Assembly (NCBI GenBank): GCA_029532625.1
Contig: JARFXM010000003.1
Span: 3,844,001-3,908,000 of the forward strand
From: Lomentospora prolificans
Lineage: Eukaryota; Ascomycota; Sordariomycetes; Microascales; Microascaceae
Length of the DNA: 64,000 nucleotides
Reading direction: 5' to 3'
In this document: in pieces, positions 23,026 to 34,094 of the stretch
Position numbering within the stretch: the stretch's first letter is position 1
Layout of the letters: the number at the start of each line of letters is the position of its first letter
Made by a program: the position numbers and the translations under genes
Notes under the pieces: generated by a model
Seen by the model: only the letters and a program-made list of their open reading frames with translations
What the model was told of the DNA's origin: nothing
Databases searched by the model: none

Positions 23026-23608
23026 GCTGCAACAGGGGGTCGGGTATGGTCAGTGCCATACCATAGCTCTCCAAGGCGCGATGCAGCAGTCCCAAAAAAA
23101 AAATAAAGGAGAAAAAAGAAAAAATAAAAGGAAGTGCTAACCGGAGGTTTTTTCCATACCCAACGTTCAAAGAGGCTCCTGAACCTGGCGCTTAATTTGA
23201 GCAACCCAGTGCGAGCGGTTGCGACACAAGGAAGGTGATGGAGGCGACGGGCGAGGTTGAAGCTTGGGTTCGCCCAGGGACACAGCTAGAAGAAATGGAA
23301 ACAGCGAATGGCAACGAAGCAGAATATGATCCTTCTCTATAAAGATGAAATGTGTACTTATGACGACGGGAAGTAAACCCCCGAATATGACGAATGCGAG
23401 CGAATGGAAAACCGTAGTCCATGAGTCCATGAGCCCTCTCGACCCGCGAGTTCCAAAGTATGTTAGTTTCCCTGATATAGTATATGCAACCCCTATAGCC
23501 AAAAGAAAATACCGGTGAAGAATACGTTCTAATACACCCATCCTTCCTTCTCCCGACCGTTCCCCCCCCTTTTCCCCCGGTCCCTAAAAAGAAAAGAAAA
23601 CAAAAATC
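23026..23608. other. Convergent intergenic region
   Basis: It holds the 3' flanks of the F-box-like gene (+) and the transporter gene (-). An A-rich purine tract at 23092-23132 is the only notable feature. I see no gene. Confidence 0.5.
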
Positions 23609-24964
23609 CTACGGCTCCTCAGACGAATCGCTCTCGTCGCTTCGCTCAAACTCATCCGCCTTCCTCTCCGCACCCTCCGACATTTCCCGCCACGTGCTCC
23701 AAGACAACATGAGGAACGCGACGGTGATGAGGGCGCCGCCCAGGACAGAGGCGGCGCTCAGCGGCTTCCCCGTGAACAGCCAGTCGACGACGGCGACGAC
23801 GAAGATGGTCAGCAGGGAGGCGACGCTGCTGAGGACGGGAGAGGTCAGGCTGATGAGGACGAGGAAGGAGCCGGCGAAAGTGGCGTTGGCGATGACGGAG
23901 ATGAGGAGGAGGAAGGCGGTGTGGCCGGTGGGGAGGACAAAGGTCTCGACACCGGTGAGGTGGAGGATGGGGAGGGGGATCCAGAGGACAAGGAGGGTGA
24001 AGACGCCGATGAGGGAGCCGAAGGCGTTGGCGAAGATGGTGCCGCGGCCGGGGGAGACGCCGTCCGGGGGGCAGGCGAAGCGCTTGTAGAGGACCTCGTA
24101 GAGGCCGTAGAGAACGGAGCCGAAGCCGATGATCAGGTTGCCGAAGAAGCGGCGGGCGGCGGAGGGGTCGGGGTTGTTTGTGCTGGAGCCGCCGGCGTCG
24201 CCGTAGGCTACGACGAGGACGCCGATGATGGCGACGGCGACGGCAATGGACTTGTCCATGCGGAGGGGCTCCTTAAGGAGCGGCACGGAGAAGGCGTAGG
24301 CAAAGAAGGCGGAGCAGTTGTAGATGGCTGTCAAATCCGAGGGGCTCGTCATGCTGACGGCGATGTACCAGCTGAGGCCGGCGACGGTGAGGGCTGTCGT
24401 GATGCCGGCGGTGGCCTTGAGGAGGTAGCGCGCGGGGTGGGCCCTGTGCATGACGCTCGCGCGATCGACGTCGAGCCTCTGCAGCTGCACCATGGCGGCG
24501 GTACTCTTGAGCAGCTGGACGTGCCTCCTCCAAAACACGCCCCAGGGCATGTCGCGCTTCTGGAGCCGCAGGATCAGGAGCTGGACGGGCCACAGCATGG
24601 ACCAGCTCCCGTGGGTCAGGTACAGCATGCAGTAGGCTTTATCCCAGCCCAACTCGCCCTGGATGTAGGCCGACAGCTCGGTCTGGATGGCGAACGAGAC
24701 GAGGATGAGGGCGAGGAAGAAGCCGGCGTACGTGTAGCGGCGGCGGGCCGCGTCGCGGGCGAGCTCGGAGGGGCTGATGCTGCGCATCGTCGAGCGGCGA
24801 GAGAGGAAGGGGCTCCTGGGGCCGCTGGTGCTGTTGGGGCGGCTGCCGGGCGAGCTTCGGGGCCGGGGTGTCGAGCGGCCGCGTTCGACGTCTTCGGGCT
24901 TGTGGAGAAGGGGGGTCGCTGAGCGGCCCTCCGTAGGGCGGTGGAACGGCGGTCTTCTATCCAT
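23609..24964 (-). CDS. EamA/DMT-superfamily transporter (SLC35F / yeast YML018C-like)
   Basis: Single exon, 451 aa from the ATG at 24964; the frame extends upstream only to a TTG. A Ser/Pro/Arg-rich cytosolic tail of about 70 residues precedes roughly ten hydrophobic spans, arranged as two EamA-like halves. The first begins at YTYAGFFLALILVSF. Later spans include AVAVAIIGVLVVAYG, GVFTLLVLWIPLPIL, FLLLISVIANATFAGSFLVLI and VASLLTIFVVAVVDWLF. The C terminus is acidic (SDESDSSEEP). Family members sit in vacuolar, Golgi or plasma membranes, and mostly have unknown substrates (nucleotide-sugar-like or thiamine-related). The strong GC bias makes the opposite strand open for 333 codons, which is a shadow. 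Confidence 0.85.
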   Translation of the reverse strand: MDRRPPFHRPTEGRSATPLLHKPEDVERGRSTPRPRSSPGSRPNSTSGPRSPFLSRRSTMRSISPSELARDAARRRYTYAGFFLALILVSFAIQTELSAYIQGELGWDKAYCMLYLTHGSWSMLWPVQLLILRLQKRDMPWGVFWRRHVQLLKSTAAMVQLQRLDVDRASVMHRAHPARYLLKATAGITTALTVAGLSWYIAVSMTSPSDLTAIYNCSAFFAYAFSVPLLKEPLRMDKSIAVAVAIIGVLVVAYGDAGGSSTNNPDPSAARRFFGNLIIGFGSVLYGLYEVLYKRFACPPDGVSPGRGTIFANAFGSLIGVFTLLVLWIPLPILHLTGVETFVLPTGHTAFLLLISVIANATFAGSFLVLISLTSPVLSSVASLLTIFVVAVVDWLFTGKPLSAASVLGGALITVAFLMLSWSTWREMSEGAERKADEFERSDESDSSEEP

Positions 24965-25719
24965 GGTTCGTGGCTTTTTTGTCAAAGTTTTCTCTATAAA
25001 GGCGCTTTTTTTTCCCCTTCCTTTTGTGTATGATTGAGCAAAATCTATCGCTTTTCAAGGATCGAGTCGTGTCCGCGGATGGCTAAGCAAGGCGTCGTTC
25101 TTCCGCCGGGCCTCACACCAGTCCCTGAGATGAGTTGGGCCGTGGTTTTGCATGTGGCCGCGCAAGCGGTGGGGCGTGGCGGCGAGGAAGCAATGGTTTG
25201 AAGAGGGATCGTGAACGGCGGGCACATTCAACAACTATAAAAACTGACGGGAGGAGCAGAATGGGAAAAAAGGGAGGAAATCTCGTTTAATTTGGTTCAA
25301 TGATGCTCGTCACAGTGGGGGTGTGTCGCCGGCAGGCCTGACTGGACATGCAGTATGCGGAATGAGAGGTCCAGGTGGCCGGTACCTGATGGCGTCATCG
25401 ATGGTCAGCCGGAACCCTTTCGTCGCTTTCCTGCGCTGTACAGGGCGAAGAGAAAAGAAAAAGTCCACGATGGAGTCACTGTCGAGTGCCGCTCAGGTTG
25501 GGAGACGGAGGAGAGAAACGTCGGGAGGAAATGAATTGATCTATCCGACGATGCCCAGTTGATGCCCCTTGGAACGAGAAGATGGGACAAGGTTGGGCGG
25601 TGGGACGAAATACTTACACACAAAGGATTTTAGAGTTTGATCGAACAGCCTGTCACTGCTCAAAGAGGCGGATTTATGATGATGTTTGGGGCAAGTTCAA
25701 GGTTCCAATGTCAGCACAA

Positions 25720-25751
<32 letters not shown>

Positions 25752-26608
25752 GGCCCGACAAGGGCGCGATTGAGGCGAGTCAGGTCGGCCTGGCAGATGG
25801 CGTTCGCTGTCCGTTGCCAGCCAGCCATCCAATGTCTCAACTCAGTATTACTGTTGACAGCTCATGCCCGATTTGCGACAGTGCATAAATCTCTGGGCTC
25901 TTAGTGGCCGGTTTCAGTAGGTGCCAAGCCTGGAGGGACCCAACAGTCGCCTGGAGCCTTCTGTGGGGTATTCACCAACGTTGGATATTGATTCAAATGC
26001 CTGGCATCATCTATGGATGGCTTGCTGGCCAGTCGGGCATTTCCTCACGGACACAGCCCACTTCTCCATATTGGTGTGTTGGACGACCGGGGGTGGGGGG
26101 GAGACTTTCCCCAACCAGCACACATCGTCATTAACTTTGCACTTGACCAAAGGTTGTGTTTGTTGGGATTGCTGGCGATGGGCAGCACGCACTCGTTGAC
26201 GTCCGGCGGCATCTCAATCTCACCGACTCCAGACTCTTGACTCCCCAGAAGTACGAAGGTACACACAGTGTTCATCAATGCCTCCTCAAGTGCTGGCTGC
26301 AAGTTTCGGCTATTTTATCTTTTTGCGGAGTCCCTCAAACACGAATCACTCGTGCAGAAAGCAACTTGAAGGAATAGGCCAAGCATCACAATGGATCACA
26401 CTTTATTCTTCTCTTCCCGGGGGAACCAAAACGTCTGGTCGATTTTGGAATACACTCGGAAAAGACAACGTAGCTTCCTACGTTCAATGTTTCTGTGCCT
26501 TTCCACCCCGGCCCCCGTATGGAGAAGGCTTAGCTGACCTTGCGATGTACTCCACGATGACACTTTTTTAAAAACCTGCACGGCGCCTCGCATGCCTCTC
26601 TCTGCCTC
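24965..26608. other. Intergenic region between transporter and aldo/keto reductase
   Basis: It includes the transporter promoter and the 3' flank of the reductase. A (CCAG)n-type repeat lies at 25722-25752. All open frames are short and overlap one another, so I call no gene. Confidence 0.5.
25722..25752. repeat. (CAGC)n tetranucleotide repeat
   Basis: About seven tandem CAGC units in an uncoding stretch. The same CCAGC motif is scattered through other intergenic parts of the window (18480-18640, 28190-28300, 37735-37752). Confidence 0.85.
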
Positions 26609-27807
26609 TTATTTGCTGTTCGCGCCAAAGAGCACGTCCTGAGTATTGTAGCCATACTTGAGCTCCTTGTGGTAATAGGGCACCGCGTCGGCCTGGGTAA
26701 TGGCCCACGCCCTGTCCGTAGCCTCCACAACCTCATCAGGCAAGGGACCCTTTTCCAAATCATTCAGGTTGCTCTCAAGCTGCTGCAAGCTGGACGCACC
26801 GATGAGAATACCGTCGTTGCCATCCGTAATATTAAGCGCCGAGTGGTGCACAAGCCACCGCAGGGCCGTCTCGGTCATGGAGAGGCCGTTCTTCTTCGCG
26901 GCCTCCTCGATGACCTGCAGCGCGTTGAACGTACTCTCGCGGAAGTACCTCGCGCGGTACATCCCTCCCATGCGGCCGACGGAATCGGAAAAGCGGCCGT
27001 CCGTGGGGATGTCGGCGGCGGACTTGATACGGCCGGTGAGGAGGCCGCCCGCGATGGGGTTGTAGACGACGATGTCGAGGCCGTAGCGGCGGCAGGCGTG
27101 GATGAGTTCCCTCTCGATGCCGCGGGTGATGCAGTTGTACATGCCCTGGTAGAGCGTGGGGCGCACCCAGTTGTTGTACTTGCAGGTCAGCACGATCTCG
27201 GCCACTTCGAACGAGGTGAAGTTGCTGAGGGCGAACTTGACAAATTTGCCGGCCTTGTGGAGCTTGTCGATGGCTTCGAGGGTTTGCGCAAACGGCGTCT
27301 CTCGGTCCTAACCGATCTTATTAGCGCTTTACAGGAACGGAACTTGTAGGGGTGGAAAGCTTTGAGGCACTCTAGAGACGTACAGCAGCGTGGAGGTAGA
27401 GGATCTATGACGATTGGAAACGTTAGCATCTTTTCCCCCATAGCTGGGCAAAATACGCAGGCACGACTCACATCCAGAGTATCAGTGCCCAGATCCTTCA
27501 GACTCGCTTCCACCGACTCGAGCACCTTGTCGGGGGCGTTGCCGGCGGGCTCCGAAGGGTAGATGACCTTGGTCGCGAGGGTCAGGCCGCGCTCCTTCCA
27601 CTTGGCTTCGCGCGTGAAAGCCTCCTGCTTCTTGCCCACGTACATGCGTGCGGTGTCGACCTCATTGTAGCCGCGGGATTGGAAGTAGTCGAGCACGTTG
27701 TTGAACTCGCCAATGTCGGTGATGCGAGCGCCCGTCTCGGTGTCGGGTCCAAAGGTCATCAAACCCAGGATGATCCTGTTGTTGGGGCGGGGCACGACGA
27801 GAGGCAT
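26609..27807 (-). CDS. Aldo/keto reductase, AKR7 (aflatoxin-aldehyde reductase) type
   Basis: Three exons: 27807-27472, 27404-27384 (only 21 nt) and 27307-26609. They join in frame to 351 aa. The catalytic tetrad is in place: D51 and Y56 in NEVDTARMYVG, K80 in LATKVIYP, and H117 in ILYLHAA. H117 lies inside the 21-nt microexon. A C-terminal NADPH-binding part contains LIGASSLQQLESNL. The phrases QGMYNCITRGIERELIHACRRYG (about residues 160-182) and YNPIAGGLLTG are characteristic of AKR7. Such soluble enzymes reduce dialdehydes and other reactive carbonyls with NADPH, a detoxification role. Nothing nearby suggests a toxin pathway. Confidence 0.93.
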
Positions 27808-30077
27808 GGTGGATGGTTGTACTGATCCACGAGGGGGGGTATCGAGGAATAGAAGAGGTTCACGCGAAGAGGGCCGAAGGGTGGGTTATTTACTATACAG
27901 CTAAGTTGCAAAGTGAGCGGGAGAAGAATGGTCGTCTTTATATTCCAACAAGCTATCAAGGTGGGATTGGTTGGACCCCGCACAAACGAGGTTAAGGAGG
28001 TTGAATCCGAGTTATCGCCAGCAGGCCTAGCTAAGTCACGTCACGGTATAATTTCACGGCAAGATTTTGCTCTAAAAGCTCCAAGAGTCGGCCGTGACCC
28101 CACCTCGAGATCTTGCATCATACCTGCGCCGTAGCACCCACGACATCCGGCAGCCAAACTCCGGCCAGGGAATTACTGCTAAAATCCGACCAACGCCAGC
28201 AGGGAGCCAGCGAACCTGAAGGTGCACAGTTGAACCCCACCTGTGCTGCTGGCTAGCGTGGGTGTAGCCAGCCAGCGTAGCGTGGCGTAGCTGGCCGAAC
28301 CGGACCCGAAACCGCCGCGAACATTAGTGGTCGGGGAACATGATTTGATAATGTTCGTCATGGAAATGCGCCATCGTTGATGGCCTGGCGGGGTTGCTAT
28401 CTCAGCGCGGGCTTTTTTTGTTTTCTTTTCTTTTTTTTTTTTTTTTTTATATATCTCTCTCTCTCTTTCAGCTATATCCCAACTGCCTCACTGTGAGTTG
28501 AGTCACCGGGCAAGTCAAGTTCAGGGCGAACAGCCATTGTCGAGGGGGTTTTGCGGATATAACAAAGTGCAATGTCCATTAAATCCATACTCACCCTCCA
28601 CTGGAGCTCAGGAAAGGAAGGGGAAAAGAGAAAAGCAAGCTTAACGGTACCATCAAGCCGAGATCAGGTTGTCTTTGCCTCTGTTCGTGGTTGTACAGTT
28701 GCGCGTGAATGCAGTCTTACTTTAGACTAATCAGCTATAAACACAGCACCGCCAGCGTTGCGCTATCTTCGGGGATTTAGAAGAAGAATCCCGTCATCCT
28801 CGATCCAGGGTCAGACCGAAGTCGTCTCCCAATAGCATACAATGTTTCCTCTCTCTCTCTCGGCCAATGCGGCGTAGCCTGATAATCCTCAAGTGGCCAC
28901 TCCTGATAATGCTATTCTCCCAATCGGTGATCAGTCAATTTAAGAGAAGGAGATTTACTGACCCGATTGCTTACGCGGCTACATAGTCGTACGGTCTCCA
29001 GGTTTCAATCCTGAGTGCTCTCTCTTCAAACGGGCTGCTGGGCCCTGAACAAGGTCGAAAACTTTTATATTACGACCGACATGTTGGTTTCCACAAGTGT
29101 CATGTTTGTAGGAAGGACAGGGTGTTTGCAAGTAAGCAACGTGAATATAAAGCGAAAAGGCATTCTTCATGTTCCAATGAGTTCACTACCAAGCGATCTG
29201 CTTCAAGCCTCAACAGCTGCATTCGACCATCAAGGTCACTCGACGCTTGATCCTTTCCATCCAACTGCATACAATCATTTCTATTTCCCTCGTCATAACT
29301 TCTTACATCCCCCCAAACACAATGCGACTACGACTCCAAGCTATCTTCCTCCTGAGGCGGTGGCTGAGGGGAGGACAACAAACTGGGAGGCTAGGACAAT
29401 AAGACGGTTGGCAATTTATAGGGACCGTCCTGGCGCGAAGGAATGAGACACAGCCAGGAGGTATTATTGATATTTGATAAGGAATATCACGGCGCTTGGC
29501 GCAAACAGAGTCGGTGCATTTATTGGCATTTAGATCTAGAGGGAAGCCAAGCATTTTAAATTTGGCCATTTGATACCCAACTTGAATTGAAGTCTTGCAT
29601 TGAGCATGAATTCATCCAAGACTAAAGTCTTTTCTTCCCTGCGTCTCCTTTTGTGAGCAGTATTTTCTGTTGAGGATCACTTTGTTTTGTTCAATGTCCC
29701 TCCCCAGTGATGGCTGTCAATGTCTAAATCCGGAAATGGTATGTATGTACAAATGAAATTCGCACTGAATGAGAGCTGTCAATCCTCGGCCCGGGTGCAG
29801 CTTAGCTAAGCACCGATACAAGTCGCCCGGATTGGATGGAAAACCTGCTTCCCGCGAAAAAAGTCCTTTGGCAAGTGAAGTGATTCTTATTACCGAGCAA
29901 GAAGCTGCACGATATAGCGTCACCTCTGATTTCCCTACTCCCCCTCCCCTCCCCGAAGTCGCCATTGAGCCGTTTCCCGCGAACTCGTCGTCTCAACGCC
30001 CCCAATTCTCTCCGCCTGCGCGACGTCTCTCAAACACAAGGCCTTGTCTCCCCGGGTAGACACCACAACCATCAAGC
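27808..30077. other. Divergent intergenic region, reductase to GRX5
   Basis: About 2.3 kb. It contains clustered CCAGC/GTAGCC motifs (28186-28300), a long T-rich tract (28410-28449) followed by CT repeats, and another CT run (28849-28862). The 143-codon open frame at 29015-29446 begins with GTG and resembles nothing known. I call no gene. Confidence 0.45.
28410..28449. repeat. T-rich tract followed by CT repeats
   Basis: A long T-rich run with few interruptions, followed by ATATAT and (CT)n to about 28467. Probably a simple low-complexity intergenic tract. Confidence 0.75.
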
Positions 30078-30658
30078 ATGGCTCCCAGAGTTTCCGCCAT
30101 ATCGGTACGCTCCTCCCCTCGCCACCACCTCGAACACAAGGAATAAAGGAAAAGAAAAAGAAAAGAAAAGAAAAAAAAGGGGAAAAAAAACCTAACCATG
30201 TCCCTCTCTCACAGCTCCTGCGATCAGCGACCCGCGCCTCCCTCACCTCCACCATCCTCGCCCCCCGCAACAAACCGGTCCTCGCGCGCCTCCTCTCGGA
30301 CCACACCCGCCAAGCCATCGACAAGGCCGTGGCCACCGCCCCCGTCGTCCTCTTCATGAAGGGCACCCCCGAGTCCCCCCAGTGCGGCTTCTCGCGCGCC
30401 TCCGTCCAGATCCTCGGCATGCAGGGCGTCGACCCCGCCAAGTTCGCCGCCTTCAACGTCCTCGAGGACGACGAGCTCAGGCAGGGCATCAAGGAGTACT
30501 CTGACTGGCCTACCATCCCCCAGCTGTACATCGAGGGAGAGTTCATCGGCGGGTGCGATATCCTCGTGTCGATGCACAAGAGTGGGGATTTGGCCACGCT
30601 TTTGGCGGAGAAGAAGGTACTTTTTGAGGAGGGCGAGCCGGAGAAGAAGGATGCGTAA
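30078..30658 (+). CDS. GRX5: Monothiol glutaredoxin, mitochondrial (Grx5)
   Basis: Two exons: 30078-30104 (nine codons) and 30215-30658, giving 156 aa. The CGFS active site is at C66-S69, preceded by VVLFMKGTPESPQ. Downstream are the glutathione-binding WPTIPQLYIEGEFIGGCDI segment and the family's GG-CD motif. Residues 1-35 are Ser/Arg/Ala-rich with almost no acidic residues, fitting a mitochondrial targeting presequence. CGFS glutaredoxins pass [2Fe-2S] clusters from the scaffold Isu1 to acceptors in mitochondrial Fe-S biogenesis. The intron carries a 46-nt uninterrupted polypurine tract. The acceptor CTCTCACAG and the frame both support the short first exon. Confidence 0.94.
30145..30190. 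repeat. Polypurine tract in the GRX5 intron
   Basis: Forty-six purines in a row (mostly A with scattered G). It lies between donor (30105) and branch/acceptor region, leaving CCTAACC as the likely branch point. Confidence 0.8.
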
Positions 30659-31014
30659 GGGAGACATGAAAGAGTAGAAGATGGGGTTGGAATTAAGGGG
30701 GAAAGAAAAGGGCGAAGCAAAGGAGGCGAGGGCCTATCTTGACGGAATATACGCGGGCCTAGAATTTTTTGCCATTCGGCTGGGTTGCGGAGAAGTAGAA
30801 GACTTGTACAATAGAAACAGACACCACACATGTATAACGGTATAGAATTCACGACAAAGCCTGGCCACGTCGTGATTTTTACTTTACGGGTTCTCTTATA
30901 TATATAATACCACTCAAGGGAATCCAAATCTCCAAATCCGACCATACCCTCTTGTCCACCTTCCACAGACAGCAAGTTCCGCACACAAGAGCCCCCCCCC
31001 ACCGTTCTAGCGCC
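30659..31014. other. Convergent 3' flanks of GRX5 and GGT
   Basis: A short convergent spacer. It contains AT-rich stretches with TATATATAA at about 30898-30906 that could serve as 3'-end signals. I see no gene. Confidence 0.5.
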
Positions 31015-33169
31015 CTAGAGCGGATACGCAGCCCCGTCGCCTCGCATATCGCTACCCGCAGACCACACCCTCGTCCGGGCCACTGGGTCGGCGAAGCGCT
31101 TAATGATCTGGCCCCGCCCAAACAAGCTCCTCTCCCAGCCCTTGACGACCTCAACATGGTGGCCCAGTTTCCTCAGCCCTTCAACGGTGTCCTCGCCCAT
31201 GCCGTCCTCCACGCTGACGACCCAGTCCATGACGCCGTCATGGTTCGGCTGCCCAGCGGTAATGCACACCCTCGGCGCGTCGAGAGCCTGCTGCGGATCC
31301 AGCCCCGCGACGAGCTGGCCCAGCAGCACCTGCACGTGGCCCTGGGGCTGCATGAACCCGCCCATGACGCCGAACACACTGTGCAGCGACCCGTCCTTGA
31401 TATTGGTCACGAGGCCCGGGATGATGGTGTGGTACGGCCTCTTCCTGGGCTCCAGCACGTTGGGGTGGCCGTCGTCCAGGCTGAAGTTGGCGCCGCGGTT
31501 CTGCAGCGTGAAGCCGCATCCCTTGGGGACGATGCACGTGCCGAAGCCGCCGTAGTTGCTGTTGATGAAGGACGCGGCGTTGCCCTCGCTGTCGGACACG
31601 CAGAGGTACACGGTGTCGCTGCTGCTGAGCGCCGGGGAGACGAAGCCGCCCTTGCCGCTGGCCGGGTCGCCATGCAGCACGGGAGGCGCGGCCGCCTTCT
31701 TCGGATCGAACAATTTGGCCCTGTCTGCTAGGTACGCCGGGGACAGGAGTTCGGCTGTTGGGACCTTTGTGACATTTGGGTCTGCGATGAACCAGCTGCC
31801 GTCCGAGAAGGCCAGCCGAAGACACTCGACAATGGTATGAAGATAGTCGGCCGAGTTGAAGTCCTTGGGCCCCCAGCGCGGGATAGTCCCGGCCTTCTCG
31901 AGCTCCTGTATCAAGCCGAGCGTCATCAAGGCGATGATGCCCTGCCCGTTAGGCGGGTGCTCCCACACCTCGATGCCGTCCCCGCCGTTATCGCCGCCCG
32001 CGGCCCCCTGAGCGGTAAACTTGATGCTGATGGGCTCCACGGGCTCGCTCCCTTGCTCGAGGTGATGCTGCAGGTCATCTAGCGTCAAGTGGCCGCCGAG
32101 ATCCTGCACGACCTTGACGAGCTCCTCTGCAATTCTCCCAGTGTAGAATCCCTTCTTCCCTTCTGTGGCCAAGGTGCGGAAGGTCTTTGCTAGCTCGGGA
32201 TTCTTCATGATTTCGCCGGCGCGGGGCGCGCGCACGCCATCCGGCGCATTCGGGTCGTTCTTGAGCATCTCGGCAAAGTTGGGCGACGCCTTCCGAATCA
32301 GCTTTTCAGATTCATCCCACTTGTATCCCGTGTTAGTTACCCCACAAGGAAGACTCAAGCAGCAAAACTCACAAAGTACGCCGTCTGCTCCGAAACCGGG
32401 AACCCCTCCTCGCCCAGCTCAATCGCAGGCAAAAGCACGTCCTCCAACGTGACCTTCCCGCTCCCGAACCGATCAACCGTGTCCGCCCACCCGGCCGGTG
32501 CCCCGGGCACAGTCACGGCGTGCACGCTACTCATGGGAATCTTGCGACCCTTCTCGCTCGCCGCCACTCCGAGGTCTTTCCGGATCGTCTCCGCCGTGCA
32601 TGCGGCGCCCGAGCGGCCGGAGCCGTTCATGGCCGACACCTTGCCCGTCTTGGCGTCGTAGTACAGGATGAACATGTCGCCACCGATGCCGGTGGAGCAC
32701 GGCTCCGTCATGTTTAGGCCGGCGGCTGGTGTTTTCGAGTTAGTAGATGGCTCTCAGTTTCACGATACCTCGGGCTATTCCAAGTGGCGCGAGGCAAAGA
32801 TGCTTTGGGGTAACCCCCGACATACCAACGGCAACAGCTGCATCCTAGGGCCATATGTTAATTTCCAAAAAAGAGAAAAACAAAATAATGTTCATCTTAA
32901 ATAGTTGGCTTTGTACTAGCCCTCACCATGGTGCCACGACAGGGAACACAAAAGATGGAACTCACCGCAGCATTTCCTCCCTTTTCCAGCACCTTGATCC
33001 CACATCGAGCCGCTAGAGGCTGGGTACAAGCGACAACCCCCTTGGTACTGTGCACCACGCTCCTCCTGCTAGGGAAGCCAAAGGCGCCGCTCTGCGACAG
33101 CGTTCCCGTGGTCGCGGGCGGAGGAGGGTATGGCGGGTATAAGAAAGAGGGGTTCTGTTCGACGCTCAT
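31015..33169 (-). CDS. Gamma-glutamyltranspeptidase (bacterial YwrD-like type)
   Basis: Four exons: 33169-32966, 32844-32826 (a 19-nt microexon), 32725-32373 and 32319-31015. They join in frame to 626 aa. The N-terminal nucleophile hydrolase fold is recognisable: the VEKGGNAA-type block is continued by the microexon (DAAVAV), then AAGLNMTEPCSTGIGGDMF. The self-processing threonine that starts the small subunit is most likely about T428 in SSSDTVYLCVSD, followed by GNAASFINSNYGG. A glycine-rich GVMGGFMQPQGH...VQVLLG segment completes the small subunit. The enzyme cleaves or transfers the gamma-glutamyl group of glutathione and related peptides. The N terminus is Pro-rich without an obvious signal peptide or anchor, unlike vacuolar yeast Ecm38, so its location is uncertain. 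Confidence 0.94.
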
Positions 33170-34094
33170 GGTGGCAATTGCGCACTGAGGGGCTTCAACA
33201 TCAATTATAACCCAAGGACGGCAAGTTGGGATCTAATAGGCCAAGATGCGCCCTGTTTCGTTTCCTAGCTCGAATTCCGGAGACGATGGCACCGAATATA
33301 TTAAGCGACTATTCCGCGAAAATATTCAAAGATGTCAGGGAGAGAACCACCCAAGAAATATTGGAATTTATACCCTTTCGGCAGGCCCTGCGTCGTTGAT
33401 CCCTGATGGCTGCTCACCTGCCAGGCTTGGTGCACATTGAGTCATTCCCCTCGGCCCGAGACGGAGAGGGCTTGGATGCGGGGGGCTCCATCGGTCGACT
33501 TCGGTTACCACGCGGGACTGTCCGCGTGCAGAGACTATAAAGGTCGACTCGTATCCTTCCAGACCTTATCTCACCACTACGACCTTTTTGCTTCACGGGT
33601 GGCCATTCGAAAAATTGCCTTGATCGGCAAGCAGTAGCCAATTCGTTCTGGTCATCATCATCTATTAACGTTTCCATGCTGTATCTAGCGACAGGTTGAA
33701 CAATTTCGAAATCCGACATTGCCTCGGCCGAAAATGTCGTTTGTATGGCGCTGCGCTGCGCTGCTTATTCCCATCCCCTACTAGCAAATGCTCTTGACAG
33801 ACCTCCCATCAAATCGCCTTTGCTTCCTGCAAATCTTCCACGGCTACATGCTACTTCAGGCAAGGATGTCTCCAAGCGAGTGCTAGGACTGCGTACTCCC
33901 TAACCGCAGATTAGAACCAGAACCCGCACGTTTGCTCATGTAGCATCCTGCATAACCGCGCACACAGAGACCGATGGGGGGAAGGAAAAAAAGAAAAAGA
34001 AAAGAAAAAAGTCCCGACTCTTTCTGCTTAGGACGGACGGGTCTAACTCGTTTTCATTATTCCCATCTTTTCGTTCATCTCGCCTCGTCGTCAC
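33170..34094. other. Intergenic region, GGT promoter and pyruvate kinase 3' flank
   Basis: I see no gene. A purine-rich tract at 33974-34011 (pyrimidine-rich on the transcribed strand of pyruvate kinase) lies about 85 bp beyond that gene's stop codon. Confidence 0.5.

Noticed and set aside
23921..24922. 333-codon open frame on the plus strand
   Set aside because: It lies exactly opposite the single-exon transporter, is Gly/Glu/Ala-rich, and reflects GC bias at third codon positions of the real gene.
25722..25752. CRISPR-like array
   Set aside because: It is a simple CAGC tetranucleotide repeat in a eukaryotic genome with no spacers.
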